In this document: positions 1 to 12,655 of the stretch, one piece after another
Layout of the letters: each line of letters begins with the position of its first letter
How positions within the stretch are numbered: position 1 is the stretch's first letter
NCBI GenBank assembly: GCA_028622995.1
Contig: JAJQJQ010000002.1
Span: 8,866,001-8,930,000, forward strand
Reading direction: 5' to 3'
DNA from: Panagrolaimus kolymaensis
Taxonomy: Eukaryota; Nematoda; Chromadorea; Rhabditida; Panagrolaimidae
Length of the DNA: 64,000 nucleotides
The notes under the pieces: model-generated
Told to the model about the DNA's origin: nothing
What the model saw: the letters and a program-made list of their open reading frames with translations, nothing else
Databases searched by the model: none
Translations under genes and position numbers: made by a program

Positions 1-142
1 TTTCTCTAGCCCAACAACACTGTAAAGCATCGAGGTTTTTTATTTTCCCTTCATCAAATTTTTCATCCAAACTATGTTTTATTTGTTTTGGATTTTAAGT
101 AAATTCATAAACTATTTTTTTTGTTCCAATTTTCTTAAAACA
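1..142 (+). repeat. Reference satellite monomer (type A)
   Basis: This copy serves as the phase reference; the phase is arbitrary because the window starts inside the array. It has T-tracts at 36-41, 43-46, 59-63, 77-80, 86-89, 93-96 and 115-122, and mixed A/T blocks at 56-63 and 128-133. Two small inverted repeats are visible: ATCCAAA at 65-71 with TTTGGAT at 87-93 (15-base loop), and TTTTAAG at 93-99 with CTTAAAA at 134-140. A short imperfect direct repeat, TCATCAAA at 51-58 and TCATCCAAA at 63-71, hints that the monomer grew from shorter units. The sites that vary most between copies are C/T at 20 (ACACTG or ACATTG), T/G at 77 (ATGTTTT or ATGGTTT), the T8 run at 115-122, C/G at 127, and the junction 134-142 plus 1-11. 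Confidence 0.95.
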
Positions 143-2260
143 TTTCTCTAGCCCAACAACATTGTAAAGCATCGAGGTTTTTTATTTTCCCTTCATCAAA
201 TTTTTCATCCAAACTATGTTTTATTTGTTTTGGATTTTAAGTAAATTCATAAACTATTTTTTTTGTTCCAATTTTCTTAAAACATTTCTCTAGCCCAACA
301 ACACTGTAAAGCATCGAGGTTTTTTATTTTCCCTTCATCAAATTTTTCATCCAAACTATGTTTTATTTGTTTTGGATTTTAAGTAAATTCATAAACTATT
401 TTTTTTGTTCCAATTTTCTTAAAACATTTCTCTAGCCCAACAACATTGTAAAGCATCGAGGTTTTTTATTTTCCCTTCATCAAATTTTTCATCCAAACTA
501 TGTTTTATTTGTTTTGGATTTTAAGTAAATTCATAAACTATTTTTTTTGTTCGAATTTTCTTAAAACATTTCTCTAGCCCAACAACACTGTAAAGCATCG
601 AGGTTTTTTATTTTCCCTTCATCAAATTTTTCATCCAAACTATGTTTTATTTGTTTTGGATTTTAAGTAAATTCATAAACTATTTTTTTTGTTCCAATTT
701 TCTTAAAACATTTCTCTAGCCCAACAACACTGTAAAGCATCGAGGTTTTTTATTTTCCCTTCATCAAATTTTTCATCCAAACTATGTTTTATTTGTTTTG
801 GATTTTAAGTAAATTCATAAACTATTTTTTTTGTTCCAATTTTCTTAAAACATTTCTCTAGCCCAACAACACTGTAAAGCATCGAGGTTTTTTATTTTCC
901 CTTCATCAAATTTTTCATCCAAACTATGGTTTATTTGTTTTGGATTTTAAGTAAATTCATAAACTATTTTTTTTGTTCCAATTTTCTTAAAACATTTCTC
1001 TAGCCCAACAACACTGTAAAGCATCGAGGTTTTTTATTTTCCCTTCATCAAATTTTTCATCCAAACTATGTTTTATTTGTTTTGGATTTTAAGTAAATTC
1101 ATAAACTATTTTTTTTGTTCCAATTTTCTTAAAACATTTCTCTAGCCCAACAACATTGTAAAGCATCGAGGTTTTTTATTTTCCCTTCATCAAATTTTTC
1201 ATCCAAACTATGTTTTATTTGTTTTGGATTTTAAGTAAATTCATAAACTATTTTTTTTGTTCCAATTTTCTTAAAACATTTCTCTAGCCCAACAACATTG
1301 TAAAGCATCGAGGTTTTTTATTTTCCCTTCATCAAATTTTTCATCCAAACTATGTTTTATTTGTTTTGGATTTTAAGTAAATTCATAAACTATTTTTTTT
1401 GTTCCAATTTTCTTAAAACATTTCTCTAGCCCAACAACACTGTAAAGCATCGAGGTTTTTTATTTTCCCTTCATCAAATTTTTCATCCAAACTATGTTTT
1501 ATTTGTTTTGGATTTTAAGTAAATTCATAAACTATTTTTTTTGTTCCAATTTTCTTAAAACATTTCTCTAGCCCAACAACACTGTAAAGCATCGAGGTTT
1601 TTTATTTTCCCTTCATCAAATTTTTCATCCAAACTATGTTTTATTTGTTTTGGATTTTAAGTAAATTCATAAACTATTTTTTTTGTTCCAATTTTCTTAA
1701 AACATTTCTCTAGCCCAACAACATTGTAAAGCATCGAGGTTTTTTATTTTCCCTTCATCAAATTTTTCATCCAAACTATGTTTTATTTGTTTTGGATTTT
1801 AAGTAAATTCATAAACTATTTTTTTTGTTCCAATTTTCTTAAAACATTTCTCTAGCCCAACAACATTGTAAAGCATCGAGGTTTTTTATTTTCCCTTCAT
1901 CAAATTTTTCATCCAAACTATGTTTTATTTGTTTTGGATTTTAAGTAAATTCATAAACTATTTTTTTTGTTCCAATTTTCTTAAAACATTTCTCTAGCCC
2001 AACAACATTGTAAAGCATCGAGGTTTTTTATTTTCCCTTCATCAAATTTTTCATCCAAACTATGTTTTATTTGTTTTGGATTTTAAGTAAATTCATAAAC
2101 TATTTTTTTTGTTCCAATTTTCTTAAAACATTTCTCTAGCCCAACAACATTGTAAAGCATCGAGGTTTTTTATTTTCCCTTCATCAAATTTTTCATCCAA
2201 ACTATGTTTTATTTGTTTTGGATTTTAAGTAAATTCATAAACTATTTTTTTTGTTCGAAT
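1..2260. repeat. Type A domain, left edge
   Basis: Sixteen consecutive 142-bp monomers, nearly all with TTCC at monomer positions 124-127. ACACTG and ACATTG alternate irregularly, with a run of ATTG copies near 1700-2150. One copy near 550 carries TTCG, and one near 927 carries ATGGTTT. The domain ends with a type D junction at about 2257-2283, after which TTCG copies dominate. Confidence 0.9.
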
Positions 2261-3382
2261 TTTTGAAAACATTTTTTCTAGCGCAACAACACTGTAAAGC
2301 ATCGAGGTTTTTTATTTTCCCTTCATCAAATTTTTCATCCAAACTATGTTTTATTTGTTTTGGATTTTAAGTAAATTCATAAACTATTTTTTTTGTTCGA
2401 ATTTTCTTAAAACATTTCTCTAGCCCAACAACACTGTAAAGCATCGAGGTTTTTTATTTTCCCTTCATCAAATTTTTCATCCAAACTATGTTTTATTTGT
2501 TTTGGATTTTAAGTAAATTCATAAACTATTTTTTTTGTTCGAATTTTCTTAAAACATTTCTCTAGCCCAACAACACTGTAAAGCATCGAGGTTTTTTATT
2601 TTCCCTTCATCAAATTTTTCATCCAAACTATGTTTTATTTGTTTTGGATTTTAAGTAAATTCATAAACTATTTTTTTTGTTCCAATTTTCTTAAAACATT
2701 TCTCTAGCCCAACAACACTGTAAAGCATCGAGGTTTTTTATTTTCCCTTCATCAAATTTTTCATCCAAACTATGTTTTATTTGTTTTGGATTTTAAGTAA
2801 TTTCATAAACTATTTTTTTTGTTCCAATTTTCTTAAAACATTTCTCTAGCCCAACAACACTGTAAAGCATCGAGGTTTTTTATTTTCCCTTCATCAAATT
2901 TTTCATCCAAACTATGTTTTATTTGTTTTGGATTTTAAGTAAATTCATAAACTATTTTTTTTGTTCCAATTTTCTTAAAACATTTATCTAGCCCAACAAC
3001 ACTGTAAAGCATCGAGGTTTTTTATTTTCCCTTCATCAAATTTTTCATCCAAACTATGTTTTATTTGTTTTGGATTTTAAGTAAATTCATAAACTATTTT
3101 TTTTGTTCGAATTTTCTTAAAACATTTCTCTAGCCCAACAACACTGTAAAGCATCGAGGTTTTTTATTTTCCCTTCATCAAATTTTTCATCCAAACTATG
3201 TTTTATTTGTTTTGGATTTTAAGTAAATTCATAAACTATTTTTTTTGTTCGAATTTTCTTAAAACATTTCTCTAGCCCAACAACACTGTAAAGCATCGAG
3301 GTTTTTTATTTTCCCTTCATCAAATTTTTCATCCAAACTATGTTTTATTTGTTTTGGATTTTAAGTAAATTCATAAACTATT

Positions 3383-4230
3383 GTTTTGTTCGAATTTTCT
3401 TAAAACATTTATCTAGCCCAACAACACTGTAAAGCATCGAGGTTTTTTATTTTCCCTTCATCAAATTTTTCATCCAAACTATGGTTTATTTGTTTTGGAT
3501 TTTAAGTAAATTCATAAACTATTGTTTTGTTCGAATTTTCTTAAAACATTTATCTAGCCCAACAACACTGTAAAGCATCGAGGTTTTTTATTTTCCCTTC
3601 ATCAAATTTTTCATCCAAACTATGTTTTATTTGTTTTGGATTTTAAGTAAATTCATAAACTATTTTTTTTGTTCGAATTTTTGAAAACATTTTTTCTAGC
3701 GCAACAACACTGTAAAGCATCGAGGTTTTTTATTTTCCCTTCATCAAATTTTTCATCCAAACTATGTTTTATTTGTTTTGGATTTTAAGTAAATTCATAA
3801 ACTATTGTTTTGTTCGAATTTTCTTAAAACATTTATCTAGCCCAACAACACTGTAAAGCATCGAGGTTTTTTATTTTCCCTTCATCAAATTTTTCATCCA
3901 AACTATGGTTTATTTGTTTTGGATTTTAAGTAAATTCATAAACTATTGTTTTGTTCGAATTTTCTTAAAACATTTATCTAGCCCAACAACACTGTAAAGC
4001 ATCGAGGTTTTTTATTTTCCCTTCATCAAATTTTTCATCCAAACTATGTTTTATTTGTTTTGGATTTTAAGTAAATTCATAAACTATTTTTTTTGTTCGA
4101 ATTTTTGAAAACATTTTTTCTAGCGCAACAACACTGTAAAGCATCGAGGTTTTTTATTTTCCCTTCATCAAATTTTTCATCCAAACTATGTTTTATTTGT
4201 TTTGGATTTTAAGTAAATTCATAAACTATT
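3383..4230. repeat. Trimeric higher-order repeat C-C'-D, two copies of 424 bp
   Basis: The order is type C, type C preceded by ATGGTTT, then type D, with lengths 141, 141 and 142 summing to 424 bp. The diagnostic G of the TTGTTTT tail lies at 3383 and again at 3807, exactly 424 bp apart, and the D junction follows at about 3680 and 4103. The two units are the same by eye. The next monomer is type B, so the order breaks there. The same trimer recurs at 26231 and 27790. Confidence 0.88.
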
Positions 4231-7080
4231 TTTTTTGTTCGAATTTTCTTAAAACATTTCTCTAGCCCAACAACACTGTAAAGCATCGAGGTTTTTTATT
4301 TTCCCTTCATCAAATTTTTCATCCAAACTATGTTTTATTTGTTTTGGATTTTAAGTAAATTCATAAACTATTTTTTTTGTTCGAATTTTCTTAAAACATT
4401 TCTCTAGCCCAACAACACTGTAAAGCATCGAGGTTTTTTATTTTCCCTTCATCAAATTTTTCATCCAAACTATGTTTTATTTGTTTTGGATTTTAAGTAA
4501 ATTCATAAACTATTTTTTTTGTTCGAATTTTCTTAAAACATTTCTCTAGCCCAACAACACTGTAAAGCATCGAGGTTTTTTATTTTCCCTTCATCAAATT
4601 TTTCATCCAAACTATGTTTTATTTGTTTTGGATTTTAAGTAAATTCATAAACTATTTTTTTTGTTCGAATTTTCTTAAAACATTTCTCTAGCCCAACAAC
4701 ACTGTAAAGCATCGAGGTTTTTTATTTTCCCTTCATCAAATTTTTCATCCAAACTATGTTTTATTTGTTTTGGATTTTAAGTAAATTCATAAACTATTTT
4801 TTTTGTTCGAATTTTCTTAAAACATTTCTCTAGCCCAACAACACTGTAAAGCATCGAGGTTTTTTATTTTCCCTTCATCAAATTTTTCATCCAAACTATG
4901 TTTTATTTGTTTTGGATTTTAAGTAAATTCATAAACTATTTTTTTTGTTCGAATTTTCTTAAAACATTTCTCTAGCCCAACAACACTGTAAAGCATCGAG
5001 GTTTTTTATTTTCCCTTCATCAAATTTTTCATCCAAACTATGTTTTATTTGTTTTGGATTTTAAGTAAATTCATAAACTATTTTTTTTGTTCGAATTTTC
5101 TTAAAACATTTCTCTAGCCCAACAACACTGTAAAGCATCGAGGTTTTTTATTTTCCCTTCATCAAATTTTTCATCCAAACTATGTTTTATTTGTTTTGGA
5201 TTTTAAGTAAATTCATAGACTATTTTTTTTGTTCGAATTTTCTTAAAACATTTCTCTAGCCCAACAACACTGTAAAGCATCGAGGTTTTTTATTTTCCCT
5301 TCATCAAATTTTTCATCCAAACTATGTTTTATTTGTTTTGGATTTTAAGTAAATTCATAAACTATTTTTTTTGTTCGAATTTTCTTAAAACATTTCTCTA
5401 GCCCAACAACACTGTAAAGCATCGAGGTTTTTTATTTTCCCTTCATCAAATTTTTCATCCAAACTATGTTTTATTTGTTTTGGATTTTAAGTAAATTCAT
5501 AAACTATTGTTTTGTTCGAATTTTCTTAAAACATTTATCTAGCCCAACAACACTGTAAAGCATCGAGGTTATTTATTTTCCCTTCATCAAATTTTTCATC
5601 CAAACTATGTTTTATTTGTTTTGGATTTTAAGTAAATTCATAAACTATTTTTTTTGTTCGAATTTTCTTAAAACATTTCTCTAGCCCAACAACACTGTAA
5701 AGCATCGAGGTTTTTTATTTTCCCTTCATCAAATTTTTCATCCAAACTATGTTTTATTTGTTTTGGATTTTAAGTAAATTCATAAACTATTTTTTTTGTT
5801 CGAATTTTCTTAAAACATTTCTCTAGCCCAACAACACTGTAAAGCATCGAGGTTTTTTATTTTCCCTTCATCAAATTTTTCATCCAAACTATGTTTTATT
5901 TGTTTTGGATTTTAAGTAAATTCATAAACTATTGTTTTGTTCGAATTTTCTTAAAACATTTATCTAGCCCAACAACACTGTAAAGCATCGAGGTTTTTTA
6001 TTTTCCCTTCATCAAATTTTTCATCCAAACTATGGTTTATTTGTTTTGGATTTTAAGTAAATTCATAAACTATTGTTTTGTTCGAATTTTCTTAAAACAT
6101 TTATCTAGCCCAACAACACTGTAAAGCATCGAGGTTTTTTATTTTCCCTTCATCAAATTTTTCATCCAAACTATGTTTTATTTGTTTTGGATTTTAAGTA
6201 AATTCATAAACTATTTTTTTTGTTCGAATTTTCTTAAAACATTTCTCTAGCCCAACAACACTGTATAGCATCGAGGTTTTTTATTTTCCCTTCATCAAAT
6301 TTTTCATCCAAACTATGTTTTATTTGTTTTGGATTTTAAGTAAATTCATAAACTATTGTTTTGTTCGAATTTTCTTAAAACATTTATCTAGCCCAACAAC
6401 ACTGTAAAGCATCGAGGTTTTTTATTTTCCCTTCATCAAATTTTTCATCCAAACTATGGTTTATTTGTTTTGGATTTTAAGTAAATTCATAAACTATTGT
6501 TTTGTTCGAATTTTCTTAAAACATTTATCTAGCCCAACAACACTGTAAAGCATCGAGGTTTTTTATTTTCCCTTCATCAAATTTTTCATCCAAACTATGT
6601 TTTATTTGTTTTGGATTTTAAGTAAATTCATAAACTATTTTTTTTGTTCGAATTTTCTTAAAACATTTTTTCTAGCGCAACAACACTGTAAAGCATCGAG
6701 GTTTTTTATTTTCCCTTCATCAAATTTTTCATCCAAACTATGTTTTATTTGTTTTGGATTTTAAGTAAATTCATAAACTATTTTTTTTGTTCGAATTTTC
6801 TTAAAACATTTCTCTAGCCCAACAACACTGTAAAGCATCGAGGTTTTTTATTTTCCCTTCATCAAATTTTTCATCCAAACTATGTTTTATTTGTTTTGGA
6901 TTTTAAGTAAATTCATAAACTATTTTTTTTGTTCGAATTTTCTTAAAACATTTCTCTAGCCCAACAACACTGTAAAGCATCGAGGTTTTTTATTTTCCCT
7001 TCATCAAATTTTTCATCCAAACTTTGTTTTATTTTTTTTGGATTTTAAGTAAATTCATAAACTATTTTTTTTGTTCGAAT
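3670..7080. repeat. Left copy of a 3.4-kb duplicated block (partner 47228-50638)
   Basis: Markers in this block recur at a constant offset of 43558: the type C tails at 3807, 3948, 5509 and 5934 (partners 47365, 47506, 49067, 49492), the type D junction at 4107 (47665), GGTTATTTA at 5571 (49129), GTATAGC at 6266 (49824) and CTTTG at 7024 (50582). A constant offset through more than 20 monomers, including several 141-bp ones, means the copies have the same order and lengths. Single-base differences exist, such as CATAGAC near 5217, seen only here. The match fails upstream of about 3670 and past about 7090, where this copy has a type E junction and the partner does not. Confidence 0.88.
4230..5500. 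repeat. Run of near-identical type B monomers
   Basis: About nine consecutive 142-bp copies all carry ACACTG, ATGTTTT, the T8 run and TTCG, with almost no differences apart from CATAGAC near 5217. Such local uniformity suggests recent amplification or conversion. Comparable type B runs occur at about 11480-12450 and 47800-49000; the last belongs to the partner block at offset 43558. Confidence 0.82.
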
Positions 7081-10000
7081 TTTCTTAAAACATTTTTTCT
7101 AGCCCAACAACACTGTAAAGCATCGAGGTTTTTTATTTTCCCTTCATCAAATTTTTCATCCAAACTATGTTTTATTTGTTTTGGATTTTAAGTAAATTCA
7201 TAAACTATTTTTTTTGTTCGAATTTTCTTAAAACATTTCTCTAGCCCAACAACACTGTAAAGCATCGAGGTTTTTTATTTTCCCTTCATCAAATTTTTCA
7301 TCCAAACTATGTTTTATTTGTTTTGGATTTTAAGTAAATTCATAAACTATTTTTTTTGTTCGAATTTTCTTAAAACATTTCTCTAGCCCAACAACACTGT
7401 AAAGCATCGAGGTTTTTTATTTTCCCTTCATCAAATTTTTCATCCAAACTATGTTTTATTTGTTTTGGATTTTAAGTAATTTCATAAACTATTTTTTTTG
7501 TTCGAATTTTCTTAAAACATTTCTCTAGCCCAACAACACTGTAAAGCATCGAGGTTTTTTATTTTCCCTTCATCAAATTTTTCATCCAAACTATGTTTTA
7601 TTTGTTTTGGATTTTAAGTAAATTCATAAACTATTTTTTTTGTTCGAATTTTCTTAAAACATTTCTCTAGCCCAACAACACTGTAAAGCATCGAGGTTTT
7701 TTATTTTCCCTTCATCAAATTTTTCATCCAAACTATGTTTTATTTGTTTTGGATTTTAAGTAAATTCATAAACTATTTTTTTTGTTCGAATTTTCTTAAA
7801 ACATTTCTCTAGCCCAACAACACTGTAAAGCATCGAGGTTTTTTATTTTCCCTTCATCAAATTTTTCATCCAAACTATGGTTTATTTGTTTTGGATTTTA
7901 AGTAAATTCATAAACTATTGTTTTGTTCGAATTTTCTTAAAACATTTATCTAGCCCAACAACACTGTAAAGCATCGAGGTTTTTTATTTTCCCTTCATCA
8001 AATTTTTCATCCAAACTATGTTTTATTTGTTTTGGATTTTAAGTAAATTCATAAACTATTTTTTTTGTTCGAATTTTTGAAAACATTTTTTCTAGCGCAA
8101 CAACACTGTAAAGCATCGAGGTTTTTTATTTTCCCTTCATCAAATTTTTCATCCAAACTATGTTTTATTTGTTTTGGATTTTAAGTAAATTCATAAACTA
8201 TTGTTTTGTTCGAATTTTCTTAAAACATTTATCTAGCCCAACAACACTGTAAAGCATCGAGGTTTTTTATTTTCCCTTCATCAAATTTTTCATCCAAACT
8301 ATGTTTTATTTGTTTTGGATTTTAAGTAAATTCATAAACTATTTTTTTTGTTCGAATTTTCTTAAAACATTTCTCTAGCCCAACAACACTGTAAAGCATC
8401 GAGGTTTTTTATTTTCCCTTCATCAAATTTTTCATCCAAACTATGTTTTATTTGTTTTGGATTTTAAGTAAATTCATAAACTATTTTTTTTGTTTCAATT
8501 TTCTTAAAACATTTCTCTAGCCCCACAACACTGTAAAGCATCGAGGTTTTTTATTTTCCCTTCATCAAATTTTTCATCCAAACTATGTTTTATTTGTTTT
8601 GGATTTTAAGTAAATTCATAAACTATTTTTTTTGTTCGAATTTTCTTAAAACATTTCTCTAGCCCAACAACACTGTAAAGCATCGAGGTTTTTTATTTTC
8701 CCTTCATCAAATTTTTCATCCAAACTATGTTTTATTTGTTTTGGATTTTAAGTAATTTCATAAACTATTTTTTTTGTTCCAATTTTCTTAAAACATTTCT
8801 CTAGCCCAACAACACTGTAAAGCATCGAGGTTTTTTATTTTCCCTTCATCAAATTTTTCATCCAAACTATGTTTTATTTGTTTTGGATTTTAAGTAAATT
8901 CATAAACTATTTTTTTTGTTCGAATTTTCTTAAAACATTTCTCTAGCCCAACAACACTGTAAAGCATCGAGGTTTTTTATTTTCCCTTCATCAAATTTTT
9001 CATCCAAACTATGTTTTATTTGTTTTGGATTTTAAGTAAATTCATAAACTATTTTTTTTGTTCCAATTTTCTTAAAACATTTCTCTAGCCCCACAACACT
9101 GTAAAGCATCGAGGTTTTTTATTTTCCCTTCATCAAATTTTTCATCCAAACTATGTTTTATTTGTTTTGGATTTTAAGTAAATTCATAAACTATTTTTTT
9201 TGTTCGAATTTTCTTAAAACATTTCTCTAGCCCAACAACACTGTAAAGCATCGAGGTTTTTTATTTTCCCTTCATCAAATTTTTCATCCAAACTATGTTT
9301 TATTTGTTTTGGATTTTAAGTAAATTCATAAACTATTTTTTTTGTTCGAATTTTCTTAAAACATTTCTCTAGCCCAACAACACTGTAAAGCATCGAGGTT
9401 TTTTATTTTCCCTTCATCAAATTTTTCATCCAAACTATGTTTTATTTGTTTTGGATTTTAAGTAAATTCATAAACTATTTTTTTTGTTCCAATTTTCTTA
9501 AAACATTTCTCTAGCCCAACAACACTGTAAAGCATCGAGGTTTTTTATTTTCCCTTCATCAAATTTTTCATCCAAACTATGTTTTATTTGTTTTGGATTT
9601 TAAGTAATTTCATAAACTATTTTTTTTGTTCCAATTTTCTTAAAACATTTATCTAGCCCAACAACACTGTAAAGCATCGAGGTTTTTTATTTTCCCTTCA
9701 TCAAATTTTTCATCCAAACTATGTTTTATTTGTTTTGGATTTTAAGTAAATTCATAAACTATTGTTTTGTTCGAATTTTCTTAAAACATTTATCTAGCCC
9801 AACAACACTGTAAAGCATCGAGGTTTTTTATTTTCCCTTCATCAAATTTTTCATCCAAACTATGTTTTATTTGTTTTGGATTTTAAGTAAATTCATAAAC
9901 TATTTTTTTTGTTCGAATTTTCTTAAAACATTTCTCTAGCCCAACAACACTGTAAAGCATCGAGGTTTTTTATTTTCCCTTCATCAAATTTTTCATCCAA

Positions 10001-12655
10001 ACTATGTTTTATTTGTTTTGGATTTTAAGTAAATTCATAAACTATTTTTTTTGTTCGAATTTTCTTAAAACATTTCTCTAGCCCAACAACACTGTAAAGC
10101 ATCGAGGTTTTTTATTTTCCCTTCATCAAATTTTTCATCCAAACTATGTTTTATTTGTTTTGGATTTTAAGTAAATTCATAAACTATTTTTTTTGTTCCA
10201 ATTTTCTTAAAACATTTCTCTAGCCCAACAACACTGTAAAGCATCGAGGTTTTTTATTTTCCCTTCATCAAATTTTTCATCCAAACTATGTTTTATTTGT
10301 TTTGGATTTTAAGTAATTTCATAAACTATTTTTTTTGTTCCAATTTTCTTAAAACATTTCTCTAGCCCAACAACACTGTAAAGCATCGAGGTTTTTTATT
10401 TTCCCTTCATCAAATTTTTCATCCAAACTATGTTTTATTTGTTTTGTATTTTAAGTAATTTCATAAACTATTTTTTTTGTTCGAATTTTCTTAAAACATT
10501 TCTCTAGCCCAACAACACTGTAAAGCATCGAGGTTTTTTATTTTCCCTTCATCAAATTTTTCATCCAAACTATGTTTTATTTGTTTTGGATTTTAAGTAA
10601 ATTCATAAACTATTTTTTTTGTTCGAATTTTCTTAAAACATTTCTCTAGCCCAACAACACTGTAAAGCATCGAGGTTTTTTATTTTCCCTTCATCAAATT
10701 TTTCATCCAAACTATGTTTTATTTGTTTTGGATTTTAAGTAAATTCATAAACTATTTTTTTTGTTCGAATTTTCTTAAAACATTTCTCTAGCCCAACAAC
10801 ACTGTAAAGCATCGAGGTTTTTTATTTTCCCTTCATCAAATTTTTCATCCAAACTATGTTTTATTTGTTTTGGATTTTAAGTAAATTCATAAACTATTGT
10901 TTTGTTCGAATTTTCTTAAAACATTTATCTAGCCCAACAACACTGTAAAGCATCGAGGTTTTTTATTTTCCCTTCATCAAATTTTTCATCCAAACTATGG
11001 TTTATTTGTTTTGGATTTTAAGTAAATTCATAAACTATTGTTTTGTTCGAATTTTCTTAAAACATTTATCTAGCCCAACAACACTGTAAAGCATCGAGGT
11101 TTTTTATTTTCCCTTCATCAAATTTTTCATCCAAACTATGTTTTATTTGTTTTGGATTTTAAGTAAATTCATAAACTATTTTTTTTGTTCGAATTTTTGA
11201 AAACATTTTTTCTAGCGCAACAACACTGTAAAGCATCGAGGTTTTTTATTTTCCCTTCATCAAATTTTTCATCCAAACTATGTTTTATTTGTTTTGGATT
11301 TTAAGTAAATTCATAAACTATTTTTTTTGTTCGAATTTTCTTAAAACATTTCTCTAGCCCAACAACACTGTAAAGCATCGAGGTTTTTTATTTTCCCTTC
11401 ATCAAATTTTTCATCCAAACTTTGTTTTATTTTTTTTGGATTTTAAGTAAATTCATAAACTATTTTTTTTGTTCGAATTTTCTTAAAACATTTCTCTAGC
11501 CCAACAACACTGTAAAGCATCGAGGTTTTTTATTTTCCCTTCATCAAATTTTTCATCCAAACTATGTTTTATTTGTTTTGGATTTTAAGTAAATTCATAA
11601 ACTATTTTTTTTGTTCGAATTTTCTTAAAACATTTCTCTAGCCCAACAACACTGTAAAGCATCGAGGTTTTTTATTTTCCCTTCATCAAATTTTTCATCC
11701 AAACTATGTTTTATTTGTTTTGGATTTTAAGTAAATTCATAAACTATTTTTTTTGTTCGAATTTTCTTAAAACATTTCTCTAGCCCAACAACACTGTAAA
11801 GCATCGAGGTTTTTTATTTTCCCTTCATCAAATTTTTCATCCAAACTATGTTTTATTTGTTTTGGATTTTAAGTAAATTCATAAACTATTTTTTTTGTTC
11901 GAATTTTCTTAAAACATTTCTCTAGCCCAACAACACTGTAAAGCATCGAGGTTTTTTATTTTCCCTTCATCAAATTTTTCATCCAAACTATGTTTTATTT
12001 GTTTTGGATTTTAAGTAAATTCATAAACTATTTTTTTTGTTCGAATTTTCTTAAAACATTTCTCTAGCCCAACAACACTGTAAAGCATCGAGGTTTTTTA
12101 TTTTCCCTTCATCAAATTTTTCATCCAAACTATGTTTTATTTGTTTTGGATTTTAAGTAAATTCATAAACTATTTTTTTTGTTCGAATTTTCTTAAAACA
12201 TTTCTCTAGCCCAACAACACTGTAAAGCATCGAGGTTTTTTATTTTCCCTTCATCAAATTTTTCATCCAAACTATGTTTTATTTGTTTTGGATTTTAAGT
12301 AAATTCATAAACTATTTTTTTTGTTCGAATTTTCTTAAAACATTTCTCTAGCCCAACAACACTGTAAAGCATCGAGGTTTTTTATTTTCCCTTCATCAAA
12401 TTTTTCATCCAAACTATGTTTTATTTGTTTTGGATTTTAAGTAAATTCATAAACTATTGTTTTGTTCGAATTTTCTTAAAACATTTATCTAGCCCAACAA
12501 CACTGTAAAGCATCGAGGTTATTTATTTTCCCTTCATCAAATTTTTCATCCAAACTATGTTTTATTTGTTTTGGATTTTAAGTAAATTCATAAACTATTT
12601 TTTTTGTTCGAATTTTCTTAAAACATTTCTCTAGCCCAACAACACTGTAAAGCAT

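Larger units (their letters stand above)
2260..12650. repeat. Mixed type B/C/D domain
   Basis: Monomers here mostly carry TTCG. Runs of near-identical type B copies (about 4230-5500 and 11460-12450) alternate with type C copies (141 bp) and type D copies (for example 2257, 3680, 4103, 8070, 11190). Local markers include TAATTTC for TAAATTC at 2801, 7480, 8756, 9608, 10317 and 10459, CTTTG for CTATG at 7024 and 11422, GTATAGC for GTAAAGC at 6266, and GGTTATTTA for GGTTTTTTA at 5571 and near 12520. One 143-bp type E junction occurs at about 7091 and one type F junction at about 6665. Between about 8480 and 10500 type A tails are mixed in. Confidence 0.88.

Noticed and set aside
115..123. The change from T8 to TTGTTTT in type C as a sequencing homopolymer error
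   Set aside because: It is a substitution plus a one-base shortening, nearly always linked to TTTATC in the next junction, and recurs in ordered higher-order units, so it is a real inherited variant.
115..142. CENP-B box-like motif around the TTCG of type B monomers
   Set aside because: TTCG is present, but the required downstream A and the CGGG element are missing (the following bases are AATTTTCTTAAAA), so the core of the motif is not met on either strand.
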